Assembly (NCBI RefSeq): GCF_000518605.1
Contig: NZ_JADX01000021.1
Span: 49,782-113,781 of the forward strand
Length of the DNA stretch: 64,000 bases
Reading direction: 5' to 3'
Source of the DNA: Shewanella fidelis ATCC BAA-318
Lineage (GTDB): Bacteria; Pseudomonadota; Gammaproteobacteria; Enterobacterales; Shewanellaceae
Shown: positions 18,541 through 26,592 of the stretch, one piece after another
Layout: each line of letters opens with the position of its first letter
Position numbering within the stretch: position 1 is the first letter of the stretch
Made by a program: the position numbers and the translations under genes
Notes under the pieces: generated by a model
The model's database searches: none
Seen by the model: the letters and a program-made list of their open reading frames with translations, nothing else
What the model was told of the DNA's origin: nothing

Positions 18541-18647
18541 ATTAAGCGATATCAACATAGTTTGATTGAACTTGAGTCTTGTTGAATTTAGCTTCTCCCC
18601 AAAAGAGCTAATTTTATACCGATGGTTTATACCGTCGGTTTTTTTTT
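18541..18647 (+). ncRNA. candidate small RNA downstream of Spot 42
   Basis: A promoter-like pair TTTAAA (18506-18511) and TATGCT (18529-18534) with 17-base spacing lies after the Spot 42 terminator. About 80 bases later there is a strong intrinsic terminator. Between them a hairpin TAGCTTCT/AGAGCTA presents a CCCCAAA loop, the C-rich unpaired type that can pair with Shine-Dalgarno sequences. No ORF of plausible size is present. I recall a small RNA (VSsrna24) reported just 3' of spf in Aliivibrio; whether this is its counterpart is untested. Confidence 0.45.
18618..18647 (+). terminator. intrinsic terminator of the candidate sRNA
   Basis: ACCGATGG and CCGTCGGT form an 8-bp stem with one G-T pair around TTTATA and are followed directly by nine T. 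It is independent of the Spot 42 terminator 140 bases upstream, so it must end a separate transcript or read-through. Confidence 0.75.
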
Positions 18648-18678
18648 GCCTAAAATCCAAGCTCAGCCCTAGGTCTTC

Positions 18679-18709
18679 CAAAAAAAACGCCCCTTAATTA
18701 AGGAGCGTA
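18679..18709 (-). terminator. engB terminator
   Basis: On the minus strand ACGCTCCTT and AGGGGCGT pair (one G-U) and are followed by a run of eight T (18680-18687). It lies 26 bases after the engB stop. Confidence 0.8.
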
Positions 18710-18734
18710 TTTTAATAATTAATACAGGTGTCGA

Positions 18735-19412
18735 TTATTGCTTATCGGCCTCAGCTTGTGCAGCAATCGCTTCCGCTTCTATCTGCTGCATCAACCATTC
18801 AGGCTTGCACCAACTATCTAGAATTCCTAGTACCTTACCTTTACCTATGCCTTTTAACGATGAAAAAGGTTCCACTTTTACACCATCTTCAAAATGACTT
18901 AGCTTTTTACGCACTTCATTAACCATCTTCATTCTGGCACTTTGACCTAGCTTGTCAGCTTTAGTTAACAGCGCTAAAACAGGAATATGACTTTGAACTG
19001 CCCACTCAATCATCTGCATATCGAGATCTTTTAATGGATGACGAATATCCATTAACACCACAACACCACTCAAACAATCACGTTTAAGCAAGTATTCACC
19101 CAAGGCATCTTGCCATTTCAACTTAAGAGCGAGTGGAACTTGAGCAAAACCATAACCAGGTAAGTCAACCAAACGACGGTGCTTATCTAGTCTGAAAACG
19201 TTAATTAACTGCGTGCGGCCTGGTGTTTTACTCGTACGAGCAATTTTTTGCTCTGTCAGTAAATTCAGCGCGCTCGACTTACCCGCGTTAGAACGACCCG
19301 CAAACGCAATCTCTACCCCAACATCACCAGGTAGGTATTCATTTAAATGCGCAATATCAGGCGCACTAATTAAAAACTCAGTTTTACGGAAATCGATACG
19401 AGATTCACTCAC
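18735..19412 (-). CDS. engB: ribosome biogenesis GTPase EngB (YihA/YsxC)
   Basis: This is a circularly ordinary small Ras-like GTPase needed for large ribosomal subunit assembly. G1 is [13 protein letters not shown]3 is VDLPGYGFA and G4 is LTKADKL. I place the start at GTG 19412 (protein [15 protein letters not shown], 225 aa), because GGAG lies six bases upstream; the longer TTG frame begins inside that ribosome site. It is transcribed toward Spot 42, as in E. coli, and is divergent from the cytochrome gene. Confidence 0.95.
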   Translation of the reverse strand: MSESRIDFRKTEFLISAPDIAHLNEYLPGDVGVEIAFAGRSNAGKSSALNLLTEQKIARTSKTPGRTQLINVFRLDKHRRLVDLPGYGFAQVPLALKLKWQDALGEYLLKRDCLSGVVVLMDIRHPLKDLDMQMIEWAVQSHIPVLALLTKADKLGQSARMKMVNEVRKKLSHFEDGVKVEPFSSLKGIGKGKVLGILDSWCKPEWLMQQIEAEAIAAQAEADKQ

Positions 19413-19580
19413 AATTAACTCCAAAAATTTATCATCTAACTGTTTAAATATCGAAGAGTTGCTTACATTTTCACAATTTCGTGTAAAATATTACCCCGAT
19501 CACATAAAATACATTTTATCACGCTTGCGGGTCTTCCTAGTAAGCTCATGACAAATATTTTAATAAGAAGTTGGAACGCC

Positions 19581-20201
19581 ATGAAAAAGTTAGCTCTTGC
19601 GCTGTCTGTTTTAGCCACAATATCTTCACCTGCTATGGCAGAAGGAAATGCTGAAGCCGGAAAAACTAAAGCCATCGTTTGCTCTGCTTGTCACGGTGTT
19701 GACGGCAACAGCATGATAGACATGTACCCAAAAATTGCAGGTCAACATAGTACATACCTAGAAAAGCAACTACATGATTTCCGCAGTGCAGCCCAAACAG
19801 GCGGTAAAGAGGGTCGTATGGATCCTATCATGGGCGGTATGGCTGTAGCTCTAAGCGATCAAGATATTGCTGATCTTGCTGCATTCTATGCTAGCCAAGA
19901 AAATAAAGATATCGATGTTAAAGATGTTCCTGAGCTAGGCAAAGAACTATACAGAAATGGTGACGCAACACGCGGCATCACAGCATGTATTGCTTGTCAC
20001 GGTCCAGATGGAAAAGGATCTGAGCTTGCAGGATTCCCAGCTCTTAACGCACAACATGCGAATTACATCAAAATTCAGCTTAACAAATTCCACGATACAA
20101 ATCGTAACAACGATTTAAATGGCATGATGCAAGACGTTGCTAAAAAGCTAAATAGTGATGATATTGAAGCATTATCTAAATATATATCAAACCTTAAGTA
20201 A
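19581..20201 (+). CDS. periplasmic diheme cytochrome c4-type protein
   Basis: The protein starts MKKLALALSVLATISSPAMA, a 20-residue signal peptide ending A-x-A, at the ATG at 19581. The frame opens 33 bases earlier but that extension would bury the signal. Two heme c sites, CSACH and CIACH, lie in two similar ~90-residue halves, each with a distal methionine region (DPIMGGMAVALSD; LNGMMQDVAKKLN). This is the cytochrome c4 layout, an electron carrier toward terminal oxidases. A gene for such a cytochrome next to engB is common in marine gammaproteobacteria. Confidence 0.9.
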   Translation: MKKLALALSVLATISSPAMAEGNAEAGKTKAIVCSACHGVDGNSMIDMYPKIAGQHSTYLEKQLHDFRSAAQTGGKEGRMDPIMGGMAVALSDQDIADLAAFYASQENKDIDVKDVPELGKELYRNGDATRGITACIACHGPDGKGSELAGFPALNAQHANYIKIQLNKFHDTNRNNDLNGMMQDVAKKLNSDDIEALSKYISNLK

Positions 20202-20220
20202 ACATTAGTTAATGCTAAAG

Positions 20221-20243
20221 AGGACGGCAAGCCGTCCTTTTTT
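20221..20243 (+). terminator. cytochrome c4 gene terminator
   Basis: AGGACGGC and GCCGTCCT form an 8-bp stem around AA and are followed by six T, 20 bases after the stop codon. Confidence 0.85.
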
Positions 20244-20259
20244 ATAGCAACATCTTTAC

Positions 20260-20271
20260 GTTTACGTAAAC
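20260..20271. repeat. 12-bp palindrome upstream of the Csr RNA
   Basis: GTTTACGTAAAC is a perfect palindrome preceded by an extra TTTAC half. It lies between the cytochrome terminator and the Csr-type RNA, about 290 bases before the first GGA motif, and could be an operator. The 20244-20560 interval is otherwise AT-rich. Confidence 0.3.
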
Positions 20272-20361
20272 TACAGTTAAAAACCTGCTTGACAGAGATC
20301 ACAGTTCTAGGTTTAAATAGCTCCCGTACCGAGATGAACCCAACTGTTAGTACAAAAAATA

Positions 20362-20544
20362 TTAATAATAACTTTCAGATTTCGGTATGTAGACATTTAA
20401 GATATAAGAATAAATTAACGAAATAATAATAATATTATTGAGACCACTCACTAAAAATAATAAGAGTAGAGATTTCAGCTTGAAGTCCAGGTCATAAAAT
20501 TTTAGTAAGGATTTGGTTAGGAAGGCCAAAACGCTATTTAGCAT
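20362..20544 (-). CDS. possible 60-residue membrane peptide (doubtful)
   Basis: This AT-rich ORF of 60 codons has two hydrophobic stretches (SLLLLFLVSGL and NIIIISLIYSYIL). AAGGG lies five bases before its ATG. It lies antisense between the cytochrome terminator and the Csr RNA, with no recognised family. AT-rich spacers easily give such hydrophobic frames, so it may be spurious. Confidence 0.2.
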   Translation of the reverse strand: MLNSVLAFLTKSLLKFYDLDFKLKSLLLLFLVSGLNNIIIISLIYSYILNVYIPKSESYY

Positions 20545-20559
20545 TTACCCTTACATTCA

Positions 20560-20947
20560 GCGAAACATGTACCAACAGGAAAGTATTTGTAGGATACAAA
20601 TGCGGCAGAGGAAGCTACAGCTTAGGATGCACTTGCGGGAAGCTTGTTATCACTGGAAGATACTTAAAAAATGTACATGGATGGTTACTTAGGCGTCATT
20701 GGATGGACGAATAAAAATTGTGATGAGTCTTTAAAGACCATCTACGGAAACAGTTGTCAGGATGGCGACTGGTCTAAAAATAAAGTGTCCGGAAGACCAT
20801 AAACTACAAGACATGCATGGAAAGCAGACCAAAAATAAGATGGATATTGACCGGGATAGTCACATAGCAAGTATGGAAACTTGAAATCAGAATTGGTGCG
20901 GATTAGCACTTTTATAGAGGCGACAGATTAATCTGTCGCCTTTTTTT
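20560..20947 (+). ncRNA. csrC: CsrB/CsrC-type CsrA-sequestering RNA
   Basis: Between 20578 and 20902 I count 17 GGA trinucleotides on the plus strand, many as AGGA, TGGA or CGGA. At 20585-20601 the hairpin ATTTGTA-GGA-TACAAAT shows GGA exactly in the loop, the classic CsrA/RsmA binding presentation. There is no ORF. The RNA ends with a perfect terminator. Position also fits: E. coli csrC lies between yihA (engB) and yihI, as here. The 5' end is approximate. The expected role is to titrate CsrA, normally under BarA/UvrY control. Confidence 0.85.
20919..20947 (+). terminator. terminator of the Csr-type RNA
   Basis: GGCGACAGATT and AATCTGTCGCC form a perfect inverted repeat followed by seven T (20941-20947). 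Confidence 0.92.
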
Positions 20948-21009
20948 ATTTCTCCATCAGCAATCTTCATTTATACTAAATTTTATTAAGTCATTGGTTT
21001 AACTAATAT

Positions 21010-21678
21010 ATGCGCAGATGTCCTCTTTGTCATAGTGATAACACCAATCGGTTTTATGCCAACAAAAAACGCTGCCTATATCATTGTCATCAATGCCAAT
21101 TAGTCTTTGCTGACGCCAACTCCCATCTACCACCGCTCGCCGAAAAGCAGAAATATAGCCAAGCAAACAACAAGCAAAAATCGCTGGCTCGCTTCATCTT
21201 AGAACTCGTAGAGCAATGTGACGATGGTTGTAAGCCGCTATTAGGGCTAAGCTTTGGCCGCACACTTGACGCTAAAACGCTGAGAAAAATTCATAAACAA
21301 GGTCATCAACTCAACCAATATGATCCAAATCTTGCCCCATGGAACAGCTCACTAAAGCAAGAATATGACTTTATCTGCTGCTATAGAGTATTTGAGCACT
21401 TTCGCTTTCCCTATAAAGAATGGCAATTATTAAGCCAGCTGCTAAAACCGGGAGGCTGGTTAGCGATTTGTACTCCGCTACTGAGTGATCTTGCTGCATT
21501 TGATAAGTGGCACCATAAAAATAATCTAACCCATGTCAGCTTTTATCAGCGAGCAACATTCGAGTTTCTAGCAAATAAACACGGTTTTAAGCTATTATTT
21601 GCAGCAAATGATCTCATTCTGGTGCAAAAACCATCAGGATCTGATATAACACGCGACCAAACTTCCATTGCTGTATAA
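21010..21678 (+). CDS. zinc-ribbon plus methyltransferase-like protein with degenerate SAM motif
   Basis: The 222-residue protein starts with a likely zinc ribbon, Cys4-x2-Cys7 and Cys26-x2-Cys29, followed by a class I methyltransferase-like fold. Late strands are recognisable (FICCYRVFEHF, LLKPGGWLAICTPLL, HVSFYQRATFEFLANKHGF). In place of the usual glycine-rich SAM motif it has PLLGLSFGRTLD, so cofactor binding is doubtful; YDPN may be the acidic strand-2 residue. The arrangement resembles zinc-ribbon methyltransferases of the Methyltransf_23 type. It lies between the Csr RNA and yihI, with no clear ribosome site. Confidence 0.65.
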   Translation: MRRCPLCHSDNTNRFYANKKRCLYHCHQCQLVFADANSHLPPLAEKQKYSQANNKQKSLARFILELVEQCDDGCKPLLGLSFGRTLDAKTLRKIHKQGHQLNQYDPNLAPWNSSLKQEYDFICCYRVFEHFRFPYKEWQLLSQLLKPGGWLAICTPLLSDLAAFDKWHHKNNLTHVSFYQRATFEFLANKHGFKLLFAANDLILVQKPSGSDITRDQTSIAV

Positions 21679-21731
21679 ACCAAGATGCTTTATCGGCAAT
21701 AGAGTCTTTTAAGTTATCGAGATAAGCGATC

Positions 21732-22268
21732 ATGTCCCGTAGTAAGAAAACGCGTAAGAGCAACGAAAATGCTCCAAAATTAGCCCCAAGAACTAAGAAG
21801 AAAGATCGAGTTGTTGCAGGCAAAAAACAAGTTGCTGGCAATAAAGCGGGAAGCCGTCATAACGCTTCGATGATTGAAAGCCAAGCTAACGGTGGCAAAG
21901 CCAAAAGTGCTGACCCACGTCATGGCAGTAAAAAGCCGGTACAGTTGCACATTAATACTGAAGTCAAGGTAGAGAAAAAGCCTAAAGGGCCAAAACTCAC
22001 CGATGAACAGAAACTATTAAAGCTTGAGGAAGATCCAAGACTCAATAGCCTGCTTGATATGCTTGAAGAAGGTAAAAACCTCAACGCTGATGACCAAAAA
22101 TGGTTAGACAAGCAGCTAAACCAAATTGAAGCCTTAATGGATAAACTTGGCATCACAGATGAAGATGACGATATCCCTCAAGGTAAGAAGCCTGCAAGCG
22201 ATGATGACCTATTCGATAAGTTCGAGTCAGGTGCTGATCTGCTAAAAGACTACTTCGACAAAGATTAA
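21732..22268 (+). CDS. yihI: Der GTPase-activating protein YihI
   Basis: This 178-residue, highly charged protein has a basic N-terminus (SRSKKTRKSNENAPKLAPRTKKKDRVVAGKK) and a conserved C-terminal helical part (LTDEQKLLKLEEDPRLNSLLDMLEEG, then LNADDQKWLDKQLNQIEALMDKLGI). It ends in an acidic tail. YihI stimulates the GTPase Der and modulates 50S subunit assembly in E. coli. It lies near engB and hemN as in enteric bacteria, and a strong terminator follows. Confidence 0.93.
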   Translation: MSRSKKTRKSNENAPKLAPRTKKKDRVVAGKKQVAGNKAGSRHNASMIESQANGGKAKSADPRHGSKKPVQLHINTEVKVEKKPKGPKLTDEQKLLKLEEDPRLNSLLDMLEEGKNLNADDQKWLDKQLNQIEALMDKLGITDEDDDIPQGKKPASDDDLFDKFESGADLLKDYFDKD

Positions 22269-22287
22269 TTTCTTCTATATAAAATCC

Positions 22288-22315
22288 ATGGCATCTTTAT
22301 TGATGCCATTTTTTT
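22288..22315 (+). terminator. yihI terminator
   Basis: ATGGCATC and GATGCCAT form an 8-bp stem around TTTATT and are followed by seven T. Confidence 0.88.
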
Positions 22316-22362
22316 ATCCATAATCAGCACCTGTATCCCATTTAAAGCTACTAAGGTTAAGC

Positions 22363-22830
22363 ATGACAACAACCTTTATTATTCTCGGTGCAGTTATTAT
22401 TGTCGCGCTGACTGCCTATGCAACCTATCTGCTGTTACAAGTTCGCAAACAGCAACAACGCAAAATTGAGCTGCAACAGCAGCAAGCCGCTGCTGCAAAA
22501 GCTAAATCAGATGAGCTACTCGATAACATCCGTTACATCGCTGCCGCCATGCTAGATGGTCGCTGTGAACTGTCCGAAGGGGTTATGCGTATCGCTAAGT
22601 TGTTCCAAATAGCAGGTATGGCTGAACTGGTAGAAACACAATATCCGGCGACTTTTGCTCACTTTGAGGTCATTAAAACCCATCCCATTAAAGAGCAGCG
22701 TAAGCAACTCGATAAACAACAGCGGATGAAGCTCGACTATGCACGCATGCGCTCAGAAGGCGCATTAGAGACAAAAATACTCGAAGAAGCTAAACTTTTG
22801 AGTGAATTTACGCCAAGCTCGCTACACTAA
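22363..22830 (+). CDS. DUF2489-type membrane-anchored protein
   Basis: This 155-residue protein has one N-terminal membrane helix (FIILGAVIIVALTAYATYLLL), then a glutamine/alanine-rich coiled stretch, then a soluble part including NIRYIAAAMLDGRCELSEGVMRIAKLF. This pattern is the DUF2489 family commonly found next to yihI/hemN in Shewanella and Vibrio. No function is known. The topology is probably N-out/C-in with a cytoplasmic domain. Confidence 0.75.
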   Translation: MTTTFIILGAVIIVALTAYATYLLLQVRKQQQRKIELQQQQAAAAKAKSDELLDNIRYIAAAMLDGRCELSEGVMRIAKLFQIAGMAELVETQYPATFAHFEVIKTHPIKEQRKQLDKQQRMKLDYARMRSEGALETKILEEAKLLSEFTPSSLH

Positions 22831-23079
22831 TAGTAACGCCAGCAAAAAGCCTTCGTTAGGATCAGGTGCAATCTAGGTCGCAGATATGGCCTATTTTGCT
22901 TATATTGGGTGAGTCTGTGCACAAAATCCTCTAAAAACCACAGACAGACTGCTGATTTTCAGCGATATTCAACAACACTTTGCTACCCATTTTAAATTTT
23001 TACAACATGGATCAAGGTTATTCAACAAATAACCATGCATACTTCACATGTTGCTAAACTATACGCCGGAGGACACGCC

Positions 23080-24456
23080 TTGAAGCAGCCCACCCCAATT
23101 AGTTGGGATCAGTCAATGATCGAAAAGTACAATTATAGCGGTCCCCGTTATACTTCTTATCCGACGGCCTTGGAATTCGATGACTCGTTTACCGAGGAAA
23201 AACTGCTGACCTCTATTAAGAACAGCAAGAGTGACAAGCTTTCTCTTTATATTCATATTCCTTTCTGCGCCAAGCTTTGTTACTACTGTGGCTGCAATAA
23301 AGTTATCACTCGCCATCAGCACAAAGCTGATCAGTACATTGAGTACCTAGCAGCTGAAATCGTTAAACGCGCACCACTGTTTAAAGATTATTTAGTCACT
23401 CAAATTCACTGGGGTGGCGGCACGCCTACATTCCTAACACCTGAGCAAATTCTTACTCTATCTGCACTAGTTAAAGCTAATTTTAACGTTGCAGAAGTGG
23501 GTGAATACTCAATTGAAGTTGATCCTCGTGAAATCGAGCTATCAATGCTAGACACCCTAAAAGAAGCTGGTTTTAACCGTATCTCTATTGGTGTACAAGA
23601 CTTCAACAAAAAGGTCCAAGTTGCAGTAAACCGCGAGCAAGACGAGCAGTTTATTTTTGACTTAATGGCGCGTGCAAAAGAACTAGGCTTTGTTTCGACT
23701 AACATCGACTTAATCTACGGCTTACCGCACCAAACACCAGAAACGTTTGCAGAAACCATGCAGCGCGTACTGGAGTTAAATCCAGATCGCCTATCTGTAT
23801 TTAACTACGCTCATCTACCATCGCGCTTTGCAGCACAGCGTAAAATTAAAGATGAAGACTTAGCGTCGCCGCAGCAAAAACTCGATATGTTACACCAAAC
23901 AATCGAAACGCTTACTGGCGCTGGCTACCAATACATAGGTATGGACCATTTTGCTAAGCCAGACGATGAACTGTCTATCTTACAAAACGAAGGTCGTCTG
24001 CACCGTAACTTCCAAGGTTACACTACTCAAGAAGAGTGTGATCTATTGGGTCTTGGTGTGTCATCAATTAGCCAAATCGGTGATTGCTATGCACAGAACC
24101 AAAAAGATGTCCGCCCATACTTCGAATCAATCGATGCTAAAGGCCACGCATTATGGAAAGGTTGTAGCTTAAACCGTGACGACGAAATTCGCCGTGTCGT
24201 GATTAAGCAGCTTATCTGCCACTTCGACCTAGATATGGCGAAGATTGAAGAAAAGCTAAACATCAACTTTGAAGAGTACTTTGCAGAAGATCTTAAACTA
24301 CTGCAAACGTTCATCGATGATAAGCTCGTTGATATTACCGACCGTAAGATCACCATCAGCCCTACAGGCCGTCTATTGATCCGTAATATCTGTATCTGTT
24401 TCGACGTTTACTACCGTGAGAAAGCAAGACAACAACAGTTCTCTCGCGTTATCTAA
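23080..24456 (+). CDS. hemN: oxygen-independent coproporphyrinogen III oxidase
   Basis: This radical SAM enzyme decarboxylates coproporphyrinogen III to protoporphyrinogen IX without oxygen. The iron-sulfur cluster motif is C-x3-C-x2-C in PFCAKLCYYCGCNK, followed by HWGGGTPT. I place the start at TTG 23080, because CGGAGGA lies six bases upstream. The resulting 458 residues (KQPTPISWDQSMIEKYNYSGPRYTSY at the N-terminus, shown in part) match E. coli HemN (457). An ATG 45 bases upstream in frame would add 15 residues and has no ribosome site. A terminator follows. Confidence 0.95.
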   Translation: MKQPTPISWDQSMIEKYNYSGPRYTSYPTALEFDDSFTEEKLLTSIKNSKSDKLSLYIHIPFCAKLCYYCGCNKVITRHQHKADQYIEYLAAEIVKRAPLFKDYLVTQIHWGGGTPTFLTPEQILTLSALVKANFNVAEVGEYSIEVDPREIELSMLDTLKEAGFNRISIGVQDFNKKVQVAVNREQDEQFIFDLMARAKELGFVSTNIDLIYGLPHQTPETFAETMQRVLELNPDRLSVFNYAHLPSRFAAQRKIKDEDLASPQQKLDMLHQTIETLTGAGYQYIGMDHFAKPDDELSILQNEGRLHRNFQGYTTQEECDLLGLGVSSISQIGDCYAQNQKDVRPYFESIDAKGHALWKGCSLNRDDEIRRVVIKQLICHFDLDMAKIEEKLNINFEEYFAEDLKLLQTFIDDKLVDITDRKITISPTGRLLIRNICICFDVYYREKARQQQFSRVI

Positions 24457-24474
24457 TCAAGTTTGATTAGCAAA

Positions 24475-24499
24475 AAAACCGGCATTAGCCGGTTTTTTT
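24475..24499 (+). terminator. hemN terminator
   Basis: AAAACCGGC and GCCGGTTTT form a 9-bp stem around ATTA with a T-run. Confidence 0.88.
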
Positions 24500-24646
24500 A
24501 TTCTCAAAATTTACCCATCATTGCCACATCTTTCATTACAATTGTATACACTTTGACCGTGACCTTTTTAGACCATCGCGGCATAATCATCTTTGCTAAT
24601 ACCAATAAATATAATTAATACCAATTAGTATAAAAATGGATGATTC

Positions 24647-26440
24647 ATGTATAAGTACCTACTCCCTACCTTGTTAGTCGCCAGCATTAGCGCTTGTCAA
24701 TCACCTAGCACGCCAACAAACGGCGCCGAAATAACGACTAACACCACACAAGCCGCAGCTAACTCACAGCTGCAAGCAGCTATCGACAGCGCGTGGCAGA
24801 TCTCACTCGACGCCAGCCCAAGCCTTGCTTATTCAATGGGTGATAAGTCTAAAGCCGGTCAACTGCAAGACCTCTCACCTCAAGCGTTAGCAGCATTAGA
24901 TCAGCGTAGACAGGCACTGTTAGCGCAACTGAAACAAATTGATCGCAACACATTAAGCAAGAGCGATAAAATTAACGCACAAATACTGCAAGACCAAATC
25001 CAAAATCAGGTCGACCAGTACCGCTATCATGATCACTACATGCCACTGTCAGCCGAAAGTGGTTTCCATGCTTATATCGCCTCAATAAGCAAAGGTCGCT
25101 TCAATAAAGTTGAGGACTATCAAAACTATATTAAGCAACTGCAGGCACTACCTAACTACTTTAACCAACAAACTTACTGGTTAAAGCAAGGCATTGCAGC
25201 GGGGATCACCCCCTCTAAAGTGACCTTACAAGGTTTTGAAACCAGTATTAGCGCTTTTATTGTGCCTGTGGAAGACAGTGGCTACTTTACCCCTTTTACT
25301 GAGTACCCAAGCCATTTTACCGATGCAGAAAAACAACAATTAACCCAACAAGGTCGTGATTTAGTCGCCAACACAGTACTGCCAACCTACCAAGCTTTCT
25401 TTGAGTTTATGACCAAAGAATACATACCCAATACCCGCGAATCGATTGCAGCTTACGATCTTAGCGATGGAGAAGCATTTTACGAAAATCGCGTGCGTTA
25501 CTACACCACGCTGAATATGACTTCAGATGAAGTGCACCAACTGGGCTTACAGGAAGTTAAGCGCATTCGCGCTGAGATGCAGCAGATCATTGAACAAGTA
25601 GGTTTTGAAGGTAGCTTTGCTGATTTCCTACATTTCTTACGTACCGACCCACAGTTTTACCCTAAAACTGCAGAAGAATTACTTAAAGAAGCAGCGTATA
25701 TTGCTAAAAAAGCCGATGCCATGCTGCCAAAATATTTTGGCAAGTTACCGCGTCAACCATATGGTATTGAACCCGTTCCCGCTGAAATTGCGCCTAAATA
25801 CACCACAGGACGTTACTCAGGCTCTAGCCAAGATGACCAACCCGGTTATTACTGGGTCAATACTTACGCACTCGATAAACGCCCACTATATGAAATGGAA
25901 GCACTAACACTGCATGAAGCGGTGCCAGGGCACCATCTGCAAATTGCACTTAACCAAGAGTTAACTGACCTACCCAACTTCCGCCGTTACAGTTATATAT
26001 CGGCATTTGGTGAAGGCTGGGGCTTATACTCAGAATACTTAGGACTCGAAGCCGGCTTCTACCAAGATCCATATAGCAATTTCGGCCGCCTAACCTATGA
26101 AATGTGGCGTGCAGCACGTCTAGTGGTCGATACAGGTATGCATGCCAAAGGCTGGAGTCGTCAACAAGCTATCGACTTTATGGCAGGTAATACCGCGCTT
26201 TCAATGCATAACGTCACTACAGAAATTGACCGCTATATTAACTGGCCAGGGCAAGCTCTATCATACAAGATTGGCGAGCTCACAATTAAACGCTTACGCG
26301 CACAAGCAGAAGCTGAACTAGGAGAAAATTTTGATATTCGCGCCTTCCACGACGCTATTCTAGCCAATGGTTCTGTGCCAATGTCGATATTAGAGCAACA
26401 GATCAACGATTTCATTGCAAGCCAAAAATCCGCTATCTAA
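24647..26440 (+). CDS. DUF885 family lipoprotein, putative metallopeptidase
   Basis: This 597-residue protein begins with a lipoprotein signal (LLVASISAC, cysteine at residue 17), so it is probably attached to a membrane in the periplasm. ALTLHEAVPGHHLQIAL near residue 425 is the DUF885 hallmark HEAVPGHH, an HExxH-like zinc site, with a downstream EGWGLYSEYLG that could supply the third ligand. Large proteins of this family are abundant in Shewanella and are presumed peptidases. No substrate is established. It is monocistronic, with its own terminator. Confidence 0.88.
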   Translation: MYKYLLPTLLVASISACQSPSTPTNGAEITTNTTQAAANSQLQAAIDSAWQISLDASPSLAYSMGDKSKAGQLQDLSPQALAALDQRRQALLAQLKQIDRNTLSKSDKINAQILQDQIQNQVDQYRYHDHYMPLSAESGFHAYIASISKGRFNKVEDYQNYIKQLQALPNYFNQQTYWLKQGIAAGITPSKVTLQGFETSISAFIVPVEDSGYFTPFTEYPSHFTDAEKQQLTQQGRDLVANTVLPTYQAFFEFMTKEYIPNTRESIAAYDLSDGEAFYENRVRYYTTLNMTSDEVHQLGLQEVKRIRAEMQQIIEQVGFEGSFADFLHFLRTDPQFYPKTAEELLKEAAYIAKKADAMLPKYFGKLPRQPYGIEPVPAEIAPKYTTGRYSGSSQDDQPGYYWVNTYALDKRPLYEMEALTLHEAVPGHHLQIALNQELTDLPNFRRYSYISAFGEGWGLYSEYLGLEAGFYQDPYSNFGRLTYEMWRAARLVVDTGMHAKGWSRQQAIDFMAGNTALSMHNVTTEIDRYINWPGQALSYKIGELTIKRLRAQAEAELGENFDIRAFHDAILANGSVPMSILEQQINDFIASQKSAI

Positions 26441-26457
26441 TTTAGCTGCCCATGCTC

Positions 26458-26485
26458 ATAAGGCCGCCGTTGCGGCCTTATTTTT
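26458..26485 (+). terminator. terminator after DUF885 gene
   Basis: AAGGCCGC and GCGGCCTT form an 8-bp stem around CGTT, followed by ATTTTT. Confidence 0.82.
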
Positions 26486-26592
26486 ATGCCACAACGAGTA
26501 ATGTTGATAATCCGAGTTGCATCAGGTTTCGCTAGAGTTTGCCTAAATAGGTTTGCTACACTGCATGCAAGACTACTCAATAGAACCACTCC

